DNA from: GCA-2733415 sp964608925
Lineage (GTDB): Bacteria > Bacteroidota > Bacteroidia > Flavobacteriales > Flavobacteriaceae
DNA length: 23,614 nt
Reading direction: 5' to 3'
NCBI GenBank assembly: GCA_964608925.1
Contig: CAZSQD010000012.1
Location: forward strand, 1-23,614
Shown here: positions 1 through 7,258 of the stretch, piece after piece
How the letters are laid out: each line of letters opens with the position of its first letter
Numbering within the stretch: position 1 is the stretch's first letter
Program-made: the position numbers and the translations under genes
The notes under the pieces: model-generated
Databases searched by the model: none
The model's input: only the letters and a program-made list of their open reading frames with translations
What the model was told of the DNA's origin: nothing

Positions 1-179
1 ATGTAGCAATCATGGCATTATCTGGGGTAATGGCAGGTGCAGATGGAGTAATTGTAGAAGCACATGAGAATCCTGAAATTGCGTTTTCAGATGGTCAACA
101 AACACTGTATTATAAACAAGCGGAAGAATTATATGTTAAATTAAAAAAGACAAGAGAATTGGCACTGTCTTTTTCGTAA
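1..179 (+). CDS. DAHP synthase (type I), C-terminal fragment, 5' end outside window
   Basis: Only the last 58 residues are in the window, read from base 3 to the TAA at 177-179. The stretch GADGVIVEAHENPEIAFSDG matches the end of the type I-beta 3-deoxy-7-phosphoheptulonate synthase barrel, where family members read GADG(V/I)xxEVHPxPxxALSDG. The enzyme joins phosphoenolpyruvate and erythrose 4-phosphate in the first step of the shikimate pathway. aroB, the second step, is about 4.7 kb away and not in the same operon. In Bacteroidota this domain is often fused to chorismate mutase; since the fragment ends shortly after the barrel motif, any mutase domain would have to be N-terminal here. The related KDO-8-phosphate synthase family is a less likely alternative. 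Confidence 0.75.
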   Translation, partial: VAIMALSGVMAGADGVIVEAHENPEIAFSDGQQTLYYKQAEELYVKLKKTRELALSFS

Positions 180-185
180 ATATTT

Positions 186-193
186 TACCTTTG
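186..193 (+). promoter_or_regulatory. Putative -7 box (TACCTTTG) for the MscS-type gene
   Basis: TACCTTTG matches the Bacteroidota -7 consensus TAnnTTTG and lies 29 bases before the ATG at 223. The nearest upstream TTG (159-161) is 24 bases away, slightly long for the -33 element. The gene may therefore have its own promoter just after the upstream stop codon. Confidence 0.45.
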
Positions 194-222
194 ATAAAAT
201 ATGAATACAAAAAACAATAAAA

Positions 223-1065
223 ATGTTATATTATTTTAATTTGGATACTGTTTCAGGGATTTTGCTGTACATTATTGGAATTGTATTTTTAGCGTGGGTA
301 GCCTCTCGTATTTTACGTTTTATAGTCGTTTTCTTTTTAAAAAGACGCTATACACAGCAAAAATTTGGAGTAACAAGTTTAAAATTTACAAGAAACTCGC
401 TTCGCTTTTTTTGTGGAATGATAGGTGTTTTAGTCATTATTTTTACAGTACCCATTTTTAGAAGGCAGGCAAGTGTTATTTTTTCTGGAGCAGGAATTTT
501 AGCAGCAATTATTGGTTTTGCAGCAAAAGATGCTATATCTAATTTAATTGCTGGTTTATTTATAGTGTTGTTTAGACCTTTTAGAATTGGAGATTACATT
601 CGTTTAGATAATGAACGTATGGGTATTGTTGATGATATAACGCTGCGTCATACGGTAATTAATAATTTTGAAAATAAACGGTTAATTATTCCCAATTCGG
701 TAATTAGTACCGAGTCGGTTTTAAATCATACTATTGATGAAGCTAAAATATTAAGTTTCAATAATTTTTTAATTAGCTTATATGCCGATATTGATAAAGC
801 AAAAGCAATTATAGAAGAGGAAGCTGAAAAGCTAGCACATGTTATTGATAACCGTACTCCAGAAGAATTATTAAATAATGTAACTCAATTTGACATTAGG
901 GTTGTAGCAGTAACCGAAACAGCAGTTCATTTACGTGCTTATATTTGGTTGAGTGAACCCATTTGGGAGTTTAAAATGAAATGTAATTTAAAGGAAAGTG
1001 TACACAAACGTTTTTTAAAAGAAGGTGTTAAATTACCTATTCCATTACGTAAAATTGTGGAATAA
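223..1065 (+). CDS. MscS-family small-conductance mechanosensitive channel
   Basis: This 280-residue inner-membrane protein has three predicted membrane segments at about residues 12-38, 63-79 and 83-120. The third is the Gly/Ala-rich pore helix of MscS (GAGILAAIIGFAAKDAISN, 89-107), followed by the conserved RPFRIGDYI (118-126) that opens the cytoplasmic beta domain. Length is typical of a minimal MscS channel. Such channels open under membrane tension and release solutes during hypo-osmotic shock. The ATG at 223 is chosen because an ATG at 201 is in another frame and stops early. The gene follows the DAHP synthase fragment by 43 bases and ends at a strong two-way terminator. Nothing indicates which ion or solute it prefers. 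Confidence 0.9.
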   Translation: MLYYFNLDTVSGILLYIIGIVFLAWVASRILRFIVVFFLKRRYTQQKFGVTSLKFTRNSLRFFCGMIGVLVIIFTVPIFRRQASVIFSGAGILAAIIGFAAKDAISNLIAGLFIVLFRPFRIGDYIRLDNERMGIVDDITLRHTVINNFENKRLIIPNSVISTESVLNHTIDEAKILSFNNFLISLYADIDKAKAIIEEEAEKLAHVIDNRTPEELLNNVTQFDIRVVAVTETAVHLRAYIWLSEPIWEFKMKCNLKESVHKRFLKEGVKLPIPLRKIVE

Positions 1066-1102
1066 AAAAGCACGAAATATTACAGAATGTTTCGTGCTTT
1101 TT
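1065..1102. terminator. Bidirectional intrinsic terminator
   Basis: A 13-bp perfect stem (1065-1077 pairs with 1090-1102, core AGCACGAAA/TTTCGTGCT) encloses a loop that can pair three further bases. A-runs on the left arm and T-runs on the right arm supply a U-tract in both directions. It sits between convergent genes: the MscS stop is at 1065 and the TerC stop at 1120. Confidence 0.85.
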
Positions 1103-1119
1103 ATATGATTTTAAGAGAA

Positions 1120-1905
1120 TCACTTTTTCTTACTCATTCTCATGTTTAAAAACTCAATAAACATAGAGAAGGTAATGGTAAAATACAAGTATCCTTTAGG
1201 TATTACGCCTACTTTACTACCAAAAATAGTTAAGTGAGATAGGTGAGCTGCTTCTGCAATTAACATAAACCCAATTAATATTAAAAAAGATAATCCTAAT
1301 ATTTGTACGGATGGGTTTTTAGTTACAAACTTACCAATAGGGTGTGCAAACGCCATCATAATAATGACGGAAATCACTACAGCAATAATCATTAATACTA
1401 ATGCATTGTTAGGATTATCACTCAAACCATTGGTCATACCAATTGCGGTTAAAATGGAATCAAAACTAAATACCACATTAATTAGCATAATTTGAACAAT
1501 TGCTTTTGAAAGGGTAGCACCTCTATGACTAACCACTTCATCTTTATCATGCTCAGGTTCTTCAACTTTTTCATGTATTTCATGGGTGCTTTTATAAATT
1601 AAGAACAATCCGCCAGCAAATAGTATTACTGCTTGTCCAGAAATACCACCATAAATCCACGGCAAATTAATATTCCAAAAAGGAGCTTTTAAGGCAACCA
1701 AATAAGAGATGCCAAATAAAAGAATAATACGCATTAACATTGCTAAAAATAAACCAATATTGGTTGCCTTTTTTTGATGTTCTTCAGGTAGTTTACTAGA
1801 AGCTATGGAAATAAAAATAATATTATCTACGCCTAAAACAATTTCTAAAAAAGTTAAGGTTAATAATGCAACAATAGCATCCGGACTGGTTAAAAATTCA
1901 ATCAT
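1120..1905 (-). CDS. TerC-family integral membrane protein
   Basis: This 261-residue protein is mostly hydrophobic, with about seven membrane segments. It carries the two acidic family motifs: FLEIVLGVDNIIFISI near residues 19-34 and VVFSFDSILTAIGMT near 144-158, both with Asp buried in a helix. A charged, His/Glu-rich cytoplasmic loop (about 105-127) separates the halves. TerC/Alx/YgdQ relatives are linked to tellurite resistance, manganese export and metal loading of exported enzymes; the exact substrate here cannot be read from sequence. It starts 2 bases after the stop of the upstream lipoprotein gene, so the two are almost certainly co-transcribed. No ter operon partners are present. Confidence 0.88.
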   Translation of the reverse strand: MIEFLTSPDAIVALLTLTFLEIVLGVDNIIFISIASSKLPEEHQKKATNIGLFLAMLMRIILLFGISYLVALKAPFWNINLPWIYGGISGQAVILFAGGLFLIYKSTHEIHEKVEEPEHDKDEVVSHRGATLSKAIVQIMLINVVFSFDSILTAIGMTNGLSDNPNNALVLMIIAVVISVIIMMAFAHPIGKFVTKNPSVQILGLSFLILIGFMLIAEAAHLSHLTIFGSKVGVIPKGYLYFTITFSMFIEFLNMRMSKKK

Positions 1906-1907
1906 AG

Positions 1908-2285
1908 TTAGTTAATTTTAGTGACAGTTCCTCTACTGATTCTTTTTTGAGGATCATTAATTATTTTTGATTCAAATGTATAAGTATTGGCAGTGGTAGT
2001 TAATATTTTAATATGTACTGCTTTTTTTTGTGATAATGTTTTTGGGTTTATAGTATTCAATACATACTCACAATCATTTATCCAATGTACAGCAATAGAA
2101 TCAATGTGTGTACCGTGATAATCAATTTCTAAATCATTTTGTCTTATAAATTTAGCCGTTAGTGTTTTACCAGCTACCTCATATTTATATTCAAAAGTAC
2201 CATTTTTAAAATCAATACAATTTCGTTCTACTTGATAACAAGAATTAAAGAGTAGTAATAACAATAATAAGTAAGCGTATTTCAT
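1908..2285 (-). CDS. Small conserved lipoprotein of unknown function
   Basis: The start is set at the ATG at 2283-2285, giving 125 residues that begin MKYAYLLLLLLLFNSC, a classic lipoprotein signal with the acylated Cys at position 16. An earlier in-frame ATG would add ten residues in front of the signal and is less likely. The mature part reads CYQVERNCIDFKNGTFEYKY and continues as a beta-rich domain. From memory, close relatives across Flavobacteriaceae share the YQVERNCxDFKxGTF opening and are sometimes labelled 'DNA topoisomerase IV' in databases; nothing topoisomerase-like is visible here. It precedes the TerC gene by 2 bases, so a shared envelope role is plausible but unproven. Confidence 0.75.
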   Translation of the reverse strand: MKYAYLLLLLLLFNSCYQVERNCIDFKNGTFEYKYEVAGKTLTAKFIRQNDLEIDYHGTHIDSIAVHWINDCEYVLNTINPKTLSQKKAVHIKILTTTANTYTFESKIINDPQKRISRGTVTKIN

Positions 2286-2378
2286 CAGCAATTTATTTGT
2301 ACTACAAATTAACAAAATATTATTTGGGTTTATTGATAATCTTTCTTAAAAAATTAAACAGTTTTTAAAATACGAAGG

Positions 2379-2810
2379 TTACTTCTGGTAAGAATCAAAA
2401 CTTCCGTCTTTGTACAATAATATAATTTTATCTAAAATACGCAAATTATCACTATTTGGGATAAAAGGAGGGTTTTCTGTTTTTTGAATGGTTTCTGTTT
2501 TTTCTTCGGAAGTAGACCTATTTATTTTTTCAGCATCCGAAAATAAATTTCCAACAGGTTTTTGAATTGGAGTAGGAGTGTCTGATTTCGGAAAACCACC
2601 TTTTCCAGAAATGATCCATTCAAAAGCTACTTCCTCAAAAGTGTCTAGTAATTTAATAATAAAATCCAAACTTGGTTTATTTCTGCCCGAAACAATATGT
2701 GAAATACTAGAGCGTTGTACACCAATTTTTGTTGCTAAACCAGACGCAGATAGATCGTAAAAAGTAAGTATTTTTTGTAAACGTGTTGTAAAGTTAACCA
2801 GGTCCTTCAT
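2379..2810 (-). CDS. XRE-family helix-turn-helix transcriptional regulator
   Basis: This 143-residue protein has a Cro/C1-type DNA-binding domain at residues 6-66: LATKIGVQRSSISHIVSGRN (25-44) supplies the recognition helices and SLDFIIKLLDTF the closing helix. The remaining 75 residues are polar, rich in Pro, Thr, Ser and Glu, probably flexible, and end in a short hydrophobic segment (RILDKIILLYKDGSFDSYQK) that could mediate dimerisation. The ATG at 2808-2810 lies 19 bases from a good -7 box that sits inside a palindrome repeated in the same spacer, which suggests autoregulation and control of the divergent M14 gene. The ligand or signal is unknown. Confidence 0.88.
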   Translation of the reverse strand: MKDLVNFTTRLQKILTFYDLSASGLATKIGVQRSSISHIVSGRNKPSLDFIIKLLDTFEEVAFEWIISGKGGFPKSDTPTPIQKPVGNLFSDAEKINRSTSEEKTETIQKTENPPFIPNSDNLRILDKIILLYKDGSFDSYQK

Positions 2811-2822
2811 AGTGTTATTTTG

Positions 2823-2840
2823 TGTTTACAAATGTACACA
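2823..2840. promoter_or_regulatory. Operator-like palindrome, copy A
   Basis: TGTTTACAAATGTACACA is an 18-bp dyad matching the deduced consensus TGTTTACAAATGTAAACA at 17 of 18 positions. It overlaps the -7 box of the XRE gene. The same core occurs three more times in the 279-bp spacer. Confidence 0.6.
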
Positions 2841-2858
2841 AAAGAAGTGAAACTACAA
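2829..2858 (-). promoter_or_regulatory. Promoter of the XRE regulator gene
   Basis: On the minus strand TTG (2858-2856), 19 bases, then TACATTTG (2836-2829) matches the Bacteroidota promoter TTG-N19-TAnnTTTG. The -7 box is inside the palindrome at 2823-2840, so a protein bound there would block RNA polymerase. Confidence 0.6.
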
Positions 2859-3004
2859 AAGTAAACGTTTAAAAAAAATACAAAACAAGAAACTTACGCT
2901 TTAATCAAGTGCTCTTAAATATCTGATTATCAATAAAATCATTCTTAATAATAATTTCAATAACAATTAGTAAACGCTATAACTAAAGGTAGCTTAGTAA
3001 CAGG

Positions 3005-3018
3005 TACAAATGTAAACA
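3005..3018. promoter_or_regulatory. Operator-like palindrome, copy B (one complete arm)
   Basis: TACAAATGTAAACA keeps the core and the complete right arm of the consensus but lacks the outer four bases of the left arm. Its centre is 35 bp upstream of that of copy C. Confidence 0.5.
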
Positions 3019-3035
3019 TAAATAGAAAAACCAAC

Positions 3036-3053
3036 TGTTTACAAATGTAAAAT
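3036..3053. promoter_or_regulatory. Operator-like palindrome, copy C
   Basis: TGTTTACAAATGTAAAAT matches the consensus at 16 of 18 positions. Its centre is 24 bp upstream of that of copy D, which contains the likely M14 -7 box. Confidence 0.55.
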
Positions 3054-3059
3054 ATAGAA

Positions 3060-3076
3060 TGTTTACATTTGTGTCA
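3060..3076 (+). promoter_or_regulatory. Operator half-site, copy D, overlapping the M14 gene -7 box
   Basis: TGTTTACA (3060-3067) is a perfect left arm; the right arm is degenerate. Inside it TACATTTG (3064-3071) is a match to the TAnnTTTG -7 box on the plus strand, 18 bases before the ATG at 3090. No clear -33 TTG is seen at the usual spacing, so this promoter may be weak or need an activator. Confidence 0.5.
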
Positions 3077-3089
3077 TACAAAAAAGAAG

Positions 3090-4226
3090 ATGATAAAGTA
3101 CAGTACAATTAAAGAACAAAATTTAACGGGCAGATATATTACAAATACAAAAATTGAAGCGTTACATGATAAACATCTAAAATATATTGAAATTATAAAA
3201 GCGGGAGTTTCTGTAGAAAAAAAATCAATTTATACCTATACATTTGGTTCAGGTGAAAAGCGAATTTTACTATGGTCACAAATGCACGGGAATGAATCAA
3301 CTACTACAAAAGCAGTTTTTGACTTCTTAAATTGCTTGCATTTGGATGATAAGCGTATTGAGAATTTGTTAAAAGCGTGTACTTTTTGTGTAATACCAAT
3401 ACTAAACCCTGATGGCGCTGCTTATTATACTCGTTTAAACGCTAATTTAATTGATTTAAATAGGGATGCACAAGAGTTAACACAGCCAGAAAGTAATGTG
3501 TTACGAGATGTTTATAATAGCTTTAATCCTCATTTTTGCCTAAACCTACACGGGCAACGTACTATATTTAGTGCAGGGTATTCAACCAACTCATCCGTAT
3601 TATCTTTTTTATCTCCTGCGGAAAACGAACAAAGGGCGGTAACCCGTACACGCAAACAGGCAATGGAGGTAGTTTCATGTATTCACAAGGCGCTAGAAGA
3701 GGAGTTACCCAATCAAATATCACGTTACAATGATGCGTTTAATATTAATTGCGTAGGCGATACGTTTCAATTTTTACAAACACCAACTATTTTATTTGAA
3801 GCAGGTCATTACCCAGGGGATTATATGAGAGAAAAGACACGTAAATATGTGTTTACAGCGTTACTTGTAGCTTTTGAAGCTATTGCGTTTACGGACGATT
3901 TAGGTGCTAATTACCAACCTTATTTTAAGTTACCTGAAAACGAAAAATTGTTTTTTGATGTGATGATTAGAAATGTAAAAAATGAATATAAAGAAACCAT
4001 AGATGTAGCAATACAATATGAAGAAACTTTAATAGCTAATAAAATACACTTTATACCTAAATTAGCCAAAACAGGTGATTTAACGGAATACTTTGGGCAT
4101 AAAGAGATTGATGGTAATGGAGATGTGATATCTATTAATAAATCCCGTAGTTTTCCTAAAATATTAACAATAATTAATGAAATATCAATTAACAATGTGA
4201 ATTTATCAAAAAAACTCCTTGTTTAG
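3090..4226 (+). CDS. M14-family zinc carboxypeptidase-like metallopeptidase
   Basis: The start is set at the ATG at 3090; the TTG at 3069 lies inside the probable promoter. The 378-residue protein has the M14 zinc ligands: HGNE (His66 and Glu69) and the downstream His in LNLHGQR. It also has the INLDRD-like NLIDLNRDAQ block and PTILFEAGHYPGD, which supplies the candidate general-base Glu. There is no signal peptide, so it is probably cytoplasmic, as in succinylglutamate desuccinylase- or DUF2817-like peptidases acting on small peptides or amidated amino acids. The Lrp/AsnC gene follows 56 bases later, hinting at an amino-acid or peptide link. The substrate is not identifiable from sequence. 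Confidence 0.8.
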   Translation: MIKYSTIKEQNLTGRYITNTKIEALHDKHLKYIEIIKAGVSVEKKSIYTYTFGSGEKRILLWSQMHGNESTTTKAVFDFLNCLHLDDKRIENLLKACTFCVIPILNPDGAAYYTRLNANLIDLNRDAQELTQPESNVLRDVYNSFNPHFCLNLHGQRTIFSAGYSTNSSVLSFLSPAENEQRAVTRTRKQAMEVVSCIHKALEEELPNQISRYNDAFNINCVGDTFQFLQTPTILFEAGHYPGDYMREKTRKYVFTALLVAFEAIAFTDDLGANYQPYFKLPENEKLFFDVMIRNVKNEYKETIDVAIQYEETLIANKIHFIPKLAKTGDLTEYFGHKEIDGNGDVISINKSRSFPKILTIINEISINNVNLSKKLLV

Positions 4227-4246
4227 ATGATAAAAATGTATATTTT
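4219..4246 (+). promoter_or_regulatory. Possible promoter of the Lrp/AsnC gene
   Basis: TTG (4219-4221), 17 bases, then TATATTTT (4239-4246) resembles TTG-N17-TAnnTTTG with one mismatch in the -7 box. It overlaps the end of the M14 gene, so the regulator could be expressed alone as well as by read-through. Confidence 0.3.
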
Positions 4247-4282
4247 CGTATTAAATTATAAATAATACTTAAAAATAAAAAT

Positions 4283-4774
4283 ATGGCGAAGTTTAAATTA
4301 GATGAAATAGATCATCAAATTTTAGAGATGTTAATACAAAACACTCGTGTTCCTTTTACCGATATTGCCAAAAAGTTATTAATTTCAGCAGGTACAGTAC
4401 ATGTTAGAGTTAAAAAAATGGAGGATTCTGGAATTATAACAGGCTCCACCTTAAAAGTAGATTATGAAAAGTTTGGATATTCATTTATAGCTTATGTTGG
4501 CGTGTTTTTAAACAAATCATCACAAACTAATTATGTTTTAAAGAAAATAAAAGAAATTCCTTATGTTACCGTATCGCATATTACAACAGGTAAATTTAAT
4601 ATTTTTTGTAAAATACGTGCAAAAGATACCAAGCATGCAAAAGATGTTATTTTTATGATTGATGAAATTGATGGGGTATACCGTACAGAAACTATGATTT
4701 CTATGGAAGAGAGTATTAATGATAAAACTCGCTTAATGCAAACTATTTTTATAGAGATGAAAAATGAAAAATAG
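4283..4774 (+). CDS. Lrp/AsnC-family transcriptional regulator
   Basis: This 163-residue protein has the usual two parts. An N-terminal winged HTH (residues 6-55) begins LDEIDHQILEMLIQNTRVPF and contains AKKLLISAGTVHVRVKKMED. A C-terminal RAM/ligand-binding domain (about 66-155) contains FIAYVGVFL, VTVSHITTGKFNIFCKIRAKD and GVYRTETMISMEES. Members form octamers that sense amino acids and regulate amino-acid metabolism or transport. It follows the M14 gene and ends at a strong terminator. Its effector and regulon cannot be determined here; the M14 gene and nearby proline dehydrogenase gene are only candidates. Confidence 0.92.
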   Translation: MAKFKLDEIDHQILEMLIQNTRVPFTDIAKKLLISAGTVHVRVKKMEDSGIITGSTLKVDYEKFGYSFIAYVGVFLNKSSQTNYVLKKIKEIPYVTVSHITTGKFNIFCKIRAKDTKHAKDVIFMIDEIDGVYRTETMISMEESINDKTRLMQTIFIEMKNEK

Positions 4775-4797
4775 TTTTTAACCGTTCTAAAATATTT

Positions 4798-4829
4798 AAA
4801 AAGTCAATTTAGTAATAAATTGACTTTTT
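4798..4829. terminator. Bidirectional intrinsic terminator
   Basis: A 14-bp perfect stem (AAAAAGTCAATTTA at 4798-4811 with its complement at 4816-4829) encloses a GTAA loop. A- and T-runs lie at the two ends. It separates the Lrp/AsnC gene from convergent aroB, whose stop codon (4830-4832) directly adjoins the right arm. Confidence 0.85.
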
Positions 4830-5897
4830 TTAGACACTATAATATTCAAAAGCCTCTAAAATAAGTGTATTAGGAACAATACAGTCTATTTTAGGTGTGC
4901 CAATAGCTTCTAAAAGCACAAAATTGATGTTGCCAAAGCTATTTTTTTTATCAAATTTCAGTAATTCAATAATCTCAGTAATCTCAGTAATTGAAAAACT
5001 AATTTTATCAAATAAATTAAGAATAATATTTTTAATAGTATCACATTCATTTCTATTAAAATGAGTAAGTTTAGTACTTAAAAAACAAGCTAAAACCATA
5101 CCTATAGCGACTGCTTCACCGTGTAAAAGCGTTTTTTTAGTATCATTTTCTAAAAAATAAGACTCAATAGCATGCCCTAAAGTATGCCCGTAATTTAAAC
5201 TTTTACGTAAACCATTTTCAAGAGGGTCTTGAGTAACAATGTTATTTTTAATAATTACGGATTCATAAATAATACCATCTAAATCATGAGCAGTTAATTG
5301 CTTTAAATGGCTTACTTTTTGCCAATAAATTGCATCAGCTATTAAACCGTGTTTTAAAATCTCAGCCAATCCAGAGCGCATTTCATTTGCAGGTAAAGTG
5401 TTTAGAAAATCAGTATCAATTAATACCATTTGGGCACTATTAATTACGCCAATTTGATTTTTCAAGCTCCCTAAATCAACACCTGTCTTTCCGCCAACGG
5501 AAGCATCTACCATGGCTAATAAGCTTGTAGGTACATTAATATAGTTTACTCCACGTTTAAAGGTGGAGGCTATAAAACCTCCTAAATCAGTAACTACACC
5601 GCCGCCAATGTTGATGATAAGACATTTTCTGTCCGCATTTAATTCTGATAAAGCATTCCAAACTCCAGCACAAGTTTCTAAATTTTTGTATTTCTCGCCT
5701 GCCTCAATTTGTATAATTTCGGTAGGGATATCACATTCCAGTTTACTCATAAAATTGGGGTAGCAATATTCAAAAGTATTCGTATCTACAATAATAAATA
5801 GCGTAGAATAAGAGGTGGTTTTTAAGTGTTGATTGATAGCGGTATAGCAATCAGCATTAAAATGTACAATTGAATTTTGAGAAGGTATTGCTTTCAT
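4830..5897 (-). CDS. aroB: 3-dehydroquinate synthase
   Basis: This 355-residue cytoplasmic enzyme converts DAHP to 3-dehydroquinate, the second shikimate step, using NAD and a divalent metal. The NAD-binding block GGGVVTDLGGFIASTFKRG occupies residues 98-116, followed by VPTSLLAMVDASVGGKTGVD (122-141). Metal ligands fit Glu179 (GLAEILKHG), the His of NYGHTLGHAIE (235-245) and His259 (LLHGEAVAIGM). Length is usual for the family. It is transcribed away from the proline dehydrogenase gene with 97 bases between the starts and appears to be a single-gene unit ending at the shared terminator. Confidence 0.96.
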   Translation of the reverse strand: MKAIPSQNSIVHFNADCYTAINQHLKTTSYSTLFIIVDTNTFEYCYPNFMSKLECDIPTEIIQIEAGEKYKNLETCAGVWNALSELNADRKCLIINIGGGVVTDLGGFIASTFKRGVNYINVPTSLLAMVDASVGGKTGVDLGSLKNQIGVINSAQMVLIDTDFLNTLPANEMRSGLAEILKHGLIADAIYWQKVSHLKQLTAHDLDGIIYESVIIKNNIVTQDPLENGLRKSLNYGHTLGHAIESYFLENDTKKTLLHGEAVAIGMVLACFLSTKLTHFNRNECDTIKNIILNLFDKISFSITEITEIIELLKFDKKNSFGNINFVLLEAIGTPKIDCIVPNTLILEAFEYYSV

Positions 5898-5964
5898 AAA
5901 AACGAAAGTAATCTTTTTTTGTAGATACAGGAATAAAAAAGTGAAGGAATCACTTAAATTTTTA

Positions 5965-5972
5965 TAAATTTG
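5965..5972 (+). promoter_or_regulatory. Putative -7 box (TAAATTTG) for the proline dehydrogenase gene
   Basis: TAAATTTG is a perfect TAnnTTTG match 22 bases before the ATG at 5995, inside the divergent spacer shared with aroB. No convincing TTG is found at the usual -33 distance. Confidence 0.45.
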
Positions 5973-5994
5973 TAAATCAAATAACTAGACCCTT

Positions 5995-7161
5995 ATGAAA
6001 ACCCTTTTCAACAATACGCAAATAGCTTTTTCACTAAAAAAAGATTCCGAATTGGAACGTGCATATTTTTTATTTAAAATGATAGCAAATGAACCTTTAG
6101 TACGTATAGGTACAGCAATGACAAACTTTGCAATAAAAGCACATTTGCCGGTTGAAGGATTAATTAGAGCTACGGTTTTTGATCATTTTTGTGGTGGTAT
6201 ATCTGAGGATGATTGCCTGCCTGTTATTGATAAAATGTACACTAAAAAGGTATGTAGTGTTTTAGATTATTCCGTAGAAGGGAAAGAGGATGAGGCACAG
6301 TTTGATGCGGCTTACAACATGACTATTAGGCTATTAAATTTTGTAAAGGAGAAAAATGCGATACCTTTTGCGGTATTTAAGCCAACAGGTTTCGGGCGTA
6401 TTGCTTTGTATGAAAAAATTGGTAATAAAGAAAAATTAACAGCAATAGAGCAAGTGGAGTGGGCTAGAGTAGTTTATAGATATGATAGTGTATGTGCATT
6501 GGCGCAAGAAAAAGATGTAAAATTATTAATAGATGCTGAAGAAAGCTGGATGCAAGACGCAGCAGATGATTTAATTGAACAGATGATGCGTAAATATAAT
6601 ACGGAAAAAGCAATTGTTTACAACACTTTACAAATGTATCGTCATGATCGTTTAACATATTTAAAAAACCTACATCAGTTAGCTGAAAAAGAAGGCTTCT
6701 ATATAGGTATGAAGTTGGTGCGTGGAGCTTATATGGAAAAAGAAAATGAGCGAGCAATTACAAATGGATATCCTACGCCAATTTGTAAAAATAAGCCAGC
6801 AACGGATGCTAATTTTGATGCAGGAGTACGTTATATGATTGAAAATAATCATCGTTTAGCGCTATTTGCAGGTACACATAATGAAGAAAGCTCCTACTTG
6901 GTAATGCAATTAATGGAGGAATATAATATGGAGGTTGCAGATCCTGCTGTTTGGTTTGGGCAATTATATGGTATGAGTGACCATATAAGTTATAATTTAG
7001 CCAATGCAGGTTACAATGTGGCTAAATACTTGCCATTTGGCCCCGTAAAAGACGTGATGCCCTATTTAATACGTAGAGCTGAAGAAAACACTTCCGTAGC
7101 AGGACAAACTACACGTGAGTTGAATTTATTGAAAACAGAACGTAAAAGGAGAAAGCTGTAG
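5995..7161 (+). CDS. Proline dehydrogenase (monofunctional)
   Basis: This 388-residue FAD enzyme oxidises proline to 1-pyrroline-5-carboxylate and passes electrons to the respiratory chain. Family blocks seen are FAVFKPTGFGR, LLIDAEESWMQ, the FAD/substrate segment GMKLVRGAYMEKE, LFAGTHNEES, and the C-terminal LPFGPVKDVMPYLIRRAEEN with its paired Arg residues that bind the proline carboxylate. There is no P5C dehydrogenase (PutA) fusion, as usual in Bacteroidota. The protein ends in a basic KTERKRRKL tail. It stands alone between a divergent aroB and a convergent operon. The Lrp/AsnC regulator 1.2 kb upstream is a possible but unproven controller of proline use. Confidence 0.95.
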   Translation: MKTLFNNTQIAFSLKKDSELERAYFLFKMIANEPLVRIGTAMTNFAIKAHLPVEGLIRATVFDHFCGGISEDDCLPVIDKMYTKKVCSVLDYSVEGKEDEAQFDAAYNMTIRLLNFVKEKNAIPFAVFKPTGFGRIALYEKIGNKEKLTAIEQVEWARVVYRYDSVCALAQEKDVKLLIDAEESWMQDAADDLIEQMMRKYNTEKAIVYNTLQMYRHDRLTYLKNLHQLAEKEGFYIGMKLVRGAYMEKENERAITNGYPTPICKNKPATDANFDAGVRYMIENNHRLALFAGTHNEESSYLVMQLMEEYNMEVADPAVWFGQLYGMSDHISYNLANAGYNVAKYLPFGPVKDVMPYLIRRAEENTSVAGQTTRELNLLKTERKRRKL

Positions 7162-7258
7162 TTGGTTGAGAACCTTGCGTAATTATTTTAAGCTTTTTGT
7201 AAAAAAAATAAATTAAGCTTCAATTATTGAATATTGAGGTGAGTTATCGTCCCTGTAA

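Noticed and set aside
3069..3089. TTG start adding MCHTKKK to the M14 peptidase
   Set aside because: This stretch overlaps the probable -7 box and operator half-site; the ATG at 3090 is the better start.
7162..7258. Terminator between the proline dehydrogenase and DUF4159 genes using the two AAGCTT sites
   Set aside because: Pairing is broken and A/T only beyond the hexamers; too weak to call, although a terminator is expected between convergent genes.
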